Assembly (NCBI GenBank): GCA_026770585.1
Contig: MU646919.1
Location: forward strand, 119,855-141,051
DNA from: Baffinella frigidus
Taxonomy: Eukaryota > Cryptophyceae > Cryptomonadales > Baffinellaceae
Direction: 5' to 3'
DNA: 21,197 nt
In this document: piece by piece, positions 17,040 through 21,197 of the stretch
Position numbering within the stretch: the first letter of the stretch is position 1
How the letters are laid out: every line of letters starts with the position of its first letter
The notes under the pieces: generated by a model
Told to the model about the DNA's origin: nothing
Databases searched by the model: none
What the model saw: the letters and a program-made list of their open reading frames with translations, nothing else
Program-made: the position numbers and the translations under genes

Positions 17040-17288
17040 CTACCACCGCTTGCCCGGAGGGCGGGCTTGACTCCCTTCCAAACGAAATAAGCTTGACTTC
17101 CTTCCATACGGAATAAGGCGTGCATACTCAATCGCAGCCAGGATTGCTTGATGCCAGTGGGCATCTACCTGCACTCTACAGGGCTGTCCACTGGAGAATG
17201 TAAGAGGGACCTTTTTACCTGTGGGGTTGTAAACATCTGTACCAGGATGGTCCAGGATAGGGGTCTCAAACCTCCCGTCTGGTATCAT
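17040..17288 (-). CDS. Hypothetical short open frame or exon, 82 residues
   Basis: No family recognised. The frame has mixed, protein-like composition (MIPDGRFETPILDHPGTDVY near its start, CRVQVDAHWHQAILAAIEYA in the middle), unlike the repeat-derived frames nearby. Near its 3' end it runs through a 27-bp tandem duplication (AGCTTGACT-CCTTCCA-ACG-AATA near 17068-17118). There is no clear splice partner or leader. It could be a fragment of an old gene or chance. Confidence 0.25.
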   Translation of the reverse strand: MIPDGRFETPILDHPGTDVYNPTGKKVPLTFSSGQPCRVQVDAHWHQAILAAIEYARLIPYGRKSSLFRLEGSQARPPGKRW

Positions 17289-17304
17289 TGTTACTAGAAT
17301 GGCT

Positions 17305-17335
17305 CCATCGGCAATGAAAGTTGCTACACAAAGAC
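17305..17335. repeat. Fragment of foldback element D
   Basis: CCATCGGCAATGAAAGTTGC followed by TACACAAAGA matches the inner left arm of D (CGATGGCAATGAAAATTACT ACACAA). Confidence 0.55.
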
Positions 17336-17638
17336 TATATCTCGGTTTTAAATAGGCCCCTCCGGCATTCTGGTGTGGGGGTTAGGTTGCGCGATGCGTT
17401 GCAAGGCCTCTGCAACCCTGTGCGAGGTTGTGGGTGGCTGTTGGGGTTTGTCAGAGGGAGGCAGGAAGGTGTCCCAGGGTGGAAGGTGGGGAGGCTGCGA
17501 GGGTTAGTTGAGGCTGTGCACGTGCTGTGCACGTCCCCCGGACGGGGTGAGCGAAGGCTGTGTTAGGTGGCGCCATCCGCTGCGAGGGTCCTTTAATGAG
17601 GTTCAAGTGTCCTCAAGAGTACGCCCCCGCGCGATAGT
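17336..17638. other. Spacer, no gene
   Basis: A G-rich stretch with repeated GAGG(C/T)TG(T/C)G phrases (17400-17520) and a near-palindrome GTGCACGTGCTGTGCACGTC near 17515. Open frames on both strands are short and unsupported. Confidence 0.35.
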
Positions 17639-17784
17639 TTCATCTCGAAAGATAACTGAATCAGTTCCCTAATTAGCGTTTTAATTTAATTAGGAGGCCT
17701 AATTAAATGTAATGTGCCTCAACTAATTTATCCTTTTCAACCTGCTACTGAAAAGGAACTGATTCAGTGATCTTCCGAGATGAA
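17639..17784. mobile_element. 146-bp foldback element (E) with nested hairpins
   Basis: The 30-bp ends pair at 28 positions: 17639-17668 (TTCATCTCGAAAGATAACTG…) with 17755-17784. Inside are two further hairpins: TTTAATTAGG with CCTAATTAAA around 17690-17710, and TCCTTTTCA with TGAAAAGGA around 17730-17757. The interior is AT-rich in a GC-rich setting. No open frame and no clear target duplication. Confidence 0.7.
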
Positions 17785-17884
17785 GTTGCAAGTAGTGCAT
17801 CAAGGAGGTTGGGGAGTCCTTGAGGTCCATTAGGAGCTCCCATCATAGGCGGACACTGGAACTTATCCTACAACAAAAGCCTTG

Positions 17885-18105
17885 CTTCCTTTCGGAGGAG
17901 TGCATCGAGGAGGCTCATCACCTGCGGTTCAGGATGAGGCTCATAACCTGAGTGAGGGGGCGGAGCAAGTGTGGTTCAGTAGGAGGCTGAAACACGTGTG
18001 GTTCAAGATGAGGCTGCGAATCTGTGGTTCAGGAGAGAAGGCTGATAACGTGTGGTTCAGGAGAGGAGGCTGATAACCTGAGTGAGGAGGCGGAAGAGGT
18101 GCTCG
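17885..18105. repeat. Degenerate minisatellite, GTGTGGTTCAG-GAGGCTGATAACC
   Basis: About six imperfect units combine GTGTGGTTCAG(G/T), (A/G)GGAGGCT(G/C)AT(A/C)ACCTG and GAGTGAGG-GGCGGA. The nearest pair (near 18020 and 18050) is almost identical. The same AGGCTCA(C/T)AACCTG string occurs in reverse orientation near 16808-16822. Confidence 0.65.
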
Positions 18106-18154
18106 GTGAAGCGGATCGTCTCCCAAGATGCGTTGAACCTGCTTTCGGGGTCAG

Positions 18155-18175
18155 GTTGTAGGGTTTAGGGGGCAG
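18155..18175. repeat. Tiny telomere-like remnant
   Basis: GTTGTAGGGTTTAGGGGGCA is about three diverged heptamers, in the same G-rich orientation as most arrays here. Confidence 0.5.
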
Positions 18176-18300
18176 GGTCTTGGTTGTACCACGCCCGCGT
18201 GCTGTCTGCCCACTGCCTCAGTCAGGTTGTCTGTCTATTCTTAAGTTGACATACTGGGCGTGCGGTACAAATGCGTCAACTTTGGAGCGGAAAAGAGCCC

Positions 18301-18323
18301 GGTCTCACCAAATTGGTGAGACC
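18301..18323. other. Near-perfect 23-bp palindrome
   Basis: GGTCTCACCAA, one base, then TTGGTGAGACC: two perfect 11-bp arms with a single-base centre. A weaker hairpin, AAGTTGAC with GTCAACTT, lies just upstream (18242-18281). Role unknown. Confidence 0.7.
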
Positions 18324-18430
18324 AAATAGGCCACCAGGCGCGCATGCAGGGATCAAGTTTGCGACAAGGTCATGGTCAAGAGAGTGGGCCTGGTGGGTGC
18401 GGGAGAGTGGGAAAGAGAGGAGCAAGCGGC

Positions 18431-18431
18431 T

Positions 18432-18470
<39 letters not shown>

Positions 18471-18555
18471 CGAGACAGCGCGAGGGGGAGAGAGCGCGCG
18501 CACGCGCGAGAAAGAGAGCGAGAGAGTGCGAGAACCATCTCACCCACCCCCCCTC

Positions 18556-18597
<42 letters not shown>

Positions 18598-18960
18598 GCG
18601 CGGTTCTGAGGAGGCTTGAGACTTGCTTCGGGAGCGGAAGCGGATGCTGTGCGCATCGAGAGGCTCTGCGAGCGAGAGAGAGAGAGCGCGCGCGAGAGGG
18701 AGACATGGATACATAAAGAGAGAGAGAGAGCGAGCGAGCGAGCGAGCGAGCGCGAGAGCGCGAGAGCGAGAGAGCGAGAGAGCGAGAGAGACATAGATAG
18801 AGCGCGCGCAAGAGACATAGATAGAACGCGCGCAAGAGAGACATATATAAATAGATACATAGATAGATACATAGATAGCAAGAGAGAGAGAGAGAGAGAG
18901 AGAGCGCGCGCGTGCGAGAGAGAGAGCGATATATATATATATATATATATATATATTGAG
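18431..18960. repeat. Compound microsatellite cluster: GA, TC, GAGC, ATAG, AT
   Basis: In order: (GA)n 18432-18465, a purine tract to about 18535, (TC)n 18557-18594, GA and GAGC tracts from 18675, GATA/ACAT tracts 18790-18880, (GA)n to about 18926 and (AT)n 18929-18956. The opposed GA and TC tracts could pair. All long open frames through here are repeat-derived. Confidence 0.95.
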
Positions 18961-19056
18961 AGAGAGCGGATCTGAGGAGGCACGGCACCTGGCGCGGGAG
19001 CGGAAGCGGATGCAGAGGGGCTGCACGCGCTGCATCGGTAGGAACGTTCCTGCCAT
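18603..19056. repeat. Direct repeats flanking the microsatellite cluster
   Basis: (T)CTGAGGAGGC followed by GGGAGCGGAAGCGGATGC occurs at about 18604-18648 and 18970-19012. A second phrase, GGGCTGCACGC-CTGCATCGG-T-GGAAC-TTCCTGC, occurs at about 19018-19055 and 19289-19326. The first pair brackets the central microsatellite tract; the second pair brackets a small imperfect inverted repeat near 19212-19290. Confidence 0.7.
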
Positions 19057-19336
19057 AACCAAATAGTCACATTTCTGGCCTTACGTGGGAGGTGTGGAAG
19101 TGGACAACCTGCGAGGTGCACTTAGTGTTGATCAGTAGCTCTGCTCTCATGGTGGGGCAGAGGGGCGGGGCGGCACGCCATGCATCGCCGACCACGTCAA
19201 TATGTTAACAGCCTGATTTCAGGGCAGTCACGCCTACGGTATCGACTACGGTAGGCCGTAGGATCGTCCGGGCGCTCCTACGAGAAATCTGGGCTGCACG
19301 CTCTGCATCGGTTGGAACATTCCTGCGGCCACCGGG

Positions 19337-19437
19337 GTTCGGGTTTCGGGGGGTTGAGTTACAGTTCAGGGTTTAGGGTCCAGGGTTCAGGGTTTAGGGA
19401 TAGGGATAGGGGTTGATGGATCAGGGTTTAGGGATTA
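19337..19437. repeat. Short degenerate telomere-like array, G-rich
   Basis: TTTAGGG, TTCAGGG, TCCAGGG and GATAGGG units with spacers. Confidence 0.8.
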
Positions 19438-20043
19438 GGACACACCCGCGCCACACCACCAATCCACAGCTCTCTCTTGTGGGTACTGCCTCCAGTATTT
19501 TCACGTCGTTTTTTTCTCGATCCGAATAGAATATATTTCGCAGGGCGTCCACCTCAGAATTTGCAGTACAATTCCCGATATTGTAAGCCCTAAATGTACG
19601 AAACGGCTCCAACGCTCAGCCAAATCTGAGATATAATCTATTGGGTGACGGGACTAGTACCAGTGCGGGAATTATGTTTACGCCGGAATTTGATTTTGGA
19701 ACAAGGCATACTCTGTCTCGCTTCTTAAGGCTTCCGAAGCTTAAGATAAGGGTGGACGCCGAAGATAAGGGTGTGCATGCTATTTTAGGCATACAATGAT
19801 GCCATCTTACCTAGCTTACGCCTTTTGATGTGGACAGATTCTGGTATGTTCCGAGATGACAGCGGTCCTATCCCTCAAGTGGCGAGCGGGTGATGCTCTG
19901 CCTGCGTAAAACTGGGCCGTAAAAAATATGTAGAGCATAACCTCCAGGATAACTAAAATGCATGCATGGCCAGAAAAGTTGTACTGAGGCAGAGGTAGGG
20001 TTTATCTCGTAACCGTGTACGATCCTTAGGGCTCAAGTGGTCC
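19438..20043. other. Spacer, no gene; one solo family A end
   Basis: AT-richer sequence without a supported gene. A near-palindrome CTTAAGGCTTCCGAAGCTTA lies at about 19724. TATCCCTCAAGTGGCGAGCG at 19869 resembles a lone A terminal repeat or an unoccupied copy of the locus that carries A copy 3. The following GGGTGATGC recurs at 20161. Confidence 0.45.
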
Positions 20044-20147
20044 TATCCCTTAAGTCACCAACGGGCGAATAATCGTCCGTGGAAGCCCTAGGCAGGTCCC
20101 AGGGCCCTACGGTAGGGCGCATGAGCCTGCTGGTCACTTACGGGATA
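20044..20147. mobile_element. Family A MITE-like element, copy 3
   Basis: 104 bp with ends TATCCCTTAAGTCACCA and TGGTCACTTACGGGATA, 15 of 17 positions pairing. The interior (CCTAGGCAGGTCCCAGGGCC, then CTACGGTAGGGCGCATGAGC) follows copy 1 closely. No coding capacity. Confidence 0.78.
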
Positions 20148-20221
20148 TTTGAGTGGCGAGTGGGTGATGCGTACCCGTGCGAAATGTGATCATGCCGACG
20201 CCGTTGGTTGTCGTCCCTTCG

Positions 20222-20603
20222 GGGAACACCGCCAGCGGTGGGTAGCACCCCCTGCACCCCTCGCACTCCTGCCGCGAGGGAGCGTGAGAGTGTAGGGTGT
20301 ATGGTGTAGGGTGTATGGCGTAGGGTGTAGGGTGTGGGGTGTAGGGTGTAGGGTGTAGGGTGTAGGGTGTAGGGTGTTTTAGGTGTAGGTTGCAGGTTGT
20401 AGGGTGTTGAGTGTAGGGTGCAGGGTGTAGGGTGTAGGGTGCAGGGTGTAGGGTGTAAGGTTTAGGAACACCGCTAGGGGTAGCACCCCCTGCATCCCTC
20501 GCACTCCTGTGGGGGCGGGGGGTAGGGTTTGGGGTTTGGGGTTTGGGGTTTGGGGTTTGGGGTTTGGGCTTTAGAGTTACGGGTTTAGGGTTTAGGGTTT
20601 AGG
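20222..20603. repeat. Duplicated unit plus two different heptamer arrays
   Basis: A 45-bp unit GGAACACCGC-AG-GGT-GCACCCCCTGCA-CCCTCGCACTCCTG occurs at about 20222-20270 and 20466-20510. The first copy is followed by a GTGTAGG array (20289-20465). The second is followed by TTTGGGG and then TTTAGGG units (20519-20603). Each array ends in TTTAGGAAC, and a partial third unit (GGAACGTCGCT) follows at 20602. Confidence 0.85.
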
Positions 20604-20642
20604 AACGTCGCTCGGGGGGGGGGGGCGCACGCGCTCCCCTCT

Positions 20643-20706
20643 GTCAGCCCCCTCCCCAACCCCCCGAAGGCCCCCATGCAGGCCTTCGGGGAGGGGGGAG
20701 GCTGAC
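20643..20706. other. GC-rich hairpin
   Basis: GTCAGCC plus a C-rich stretch and CCCCGAAGGCC pairs with GGCCTTCGGGG plus a G-rich stretch and GGCTGAC, with an 8-base loop around CCCATGCA. Arms are about 26-30 bp with one small bulge. No gene is adjacent, so a role as an RNA structure is unproven. Confidence 0.65.
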
Positions 20707-21135
20707 TCAAGGGGAGGGGTGAGCGGGGCAGGTTGCAGTCGTTGTCTGCACCCAATTAGGGGGAAACGCTGCGAGGCAAGTACTGCCTGCCTGGGCGAGA
20801 GAGACATGTGCCATTACGCGGTGGCTGGCAGCCCCGTTTTGAGAGCAGAGGAGAAAACACTCCCCACTCTCCCTACCACAGATTGGCGAGGTAGATATTT
20901 ATTAAGGTGCAGAGGCACACCTAGTTGGCGAAGTGTCTGGCTAGAAGAAGAAGAAGAAAAAGAAGAAGAAGTGAGGGGCACCAACCGCGCAGATAAATCA
21001 GGATGGTTGCGTCTTGAGAGCACCTACCGCCTTCGGCAGGACCTCACACCACACCCGGCAAACACTCTGCTGGGCCGCCGACGTCGAGTGGGGGTTCGCT
21101 TCAAAGAGTTAGGGGGGGGGGCGGGGGGAGAGACC
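20707..21135. other. Spacer with AAG microsatellite
   Basis: (AAG)n at about 20943-20971 and a poly-G tract at 21112-21127. No supported gene. Confidence 0.4.
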
Positions 21136-21197
21136 ATGGCCGCGCACGCAGCACCCACCTCAATCCGCTCCGCCACCCTATCGCTCGCAGTCCCCCC
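21136..21197 (+). CDS. Possible 5' end of a gene, cut by the window edge
   Basis: An ATG in a good eukaryotic context (GAGACCATGG) opens a frame that stays open to the window end: MAAHAAPTSIRSATLSLAVP. The Ala/Ser/Thr-rich, acid-free start is compatible with an organelle-targeting peptide, but 20 residues cannot decide this. Confidence 0.3.
   Translation, partial: MAAHAAPTSIRSATLSLAVP

Noticed and set aside
18353-19121. Several 190-230-residue open frames (poly-SLSLSL, ERERER, IYIYIY)
   Set aside because: They are direct translations of dinucleotide and tetranucleotide microsatellites.

Overview
The window is nuclear DNA of a eukaryote, most likely a unicellular alga or related protist. It has spliced genes with GT-AG introns and plant-type telomere-like heptamers (CCCTAAA/TTTAGGG and variants). 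Coding DNA is GC-rich, and microsatellites and short foldback (MITE-like) elements are dense. There are no Shine-Dalgarno operons. I cannot name the species. The telomere-like arrays are interstitial because non-telomeric sequence flanks every one, so a subtelomeric or repeat-rich locus is more likely than a chromosome end.

Layout. 1-3500 is gene-free: two opposed telomere-like arrays (625-1140 C-rich, 1194-1622 G-rich), a third array (1904-2340), and pieces of three dispersed repeat families called here A (about 104 bp, TATCCCTTAAGTG ends), B (about 130 bp, GGTACCTCGCTCATAAGAAA ends) and C. 3510-7820 is a minus-strand multi-exon gene rebuilt from phase-compatible exons. It encodes a low-complexity protein with a recurring PPTPSE motif, and three of its introns carry telomere-like heptamer arrays. 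7821-8150 is a divergent promoter region. 8151-10550 is a clean plus-strand gene of six exons and 342 codons before the stop; all five introns are phase 0, and the protein repeats an S-x-IF(G) motif. 10551-12480 is intergenic with two complete B elements. 12478-12925 is another telomere-like array, and 13005-13730 is degenerate repeats. 13739-17800 holds C copy 2, tandem and inverted repeats, a 420-bp element with perfect 27-bp terminal inverted repeats (G), and foldback elements D and E. 17880-19060 is minisatellite and a GA/TC/AT microsatellite cluster. 19330-20610 has more heptamer arrays and a third full A element. A possible new gene begins at 21136 and runs off the window.

The two convincing genes are divergently transcribed and share one 330-bp upstream region, so they may be co-regulated. 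Neither has a function I can assign firmly. The plus-strand protein recalls HN1/Jupiter-type microtubule-associated proteins by motif only. The most unusual feature is how telomere-like repeats, each array locally fixed for its own variant, sit inside introns of a gene whose reading frame stays coherent across them. Two repeat families (A and B) also have near-empty insertion sites within this same window.
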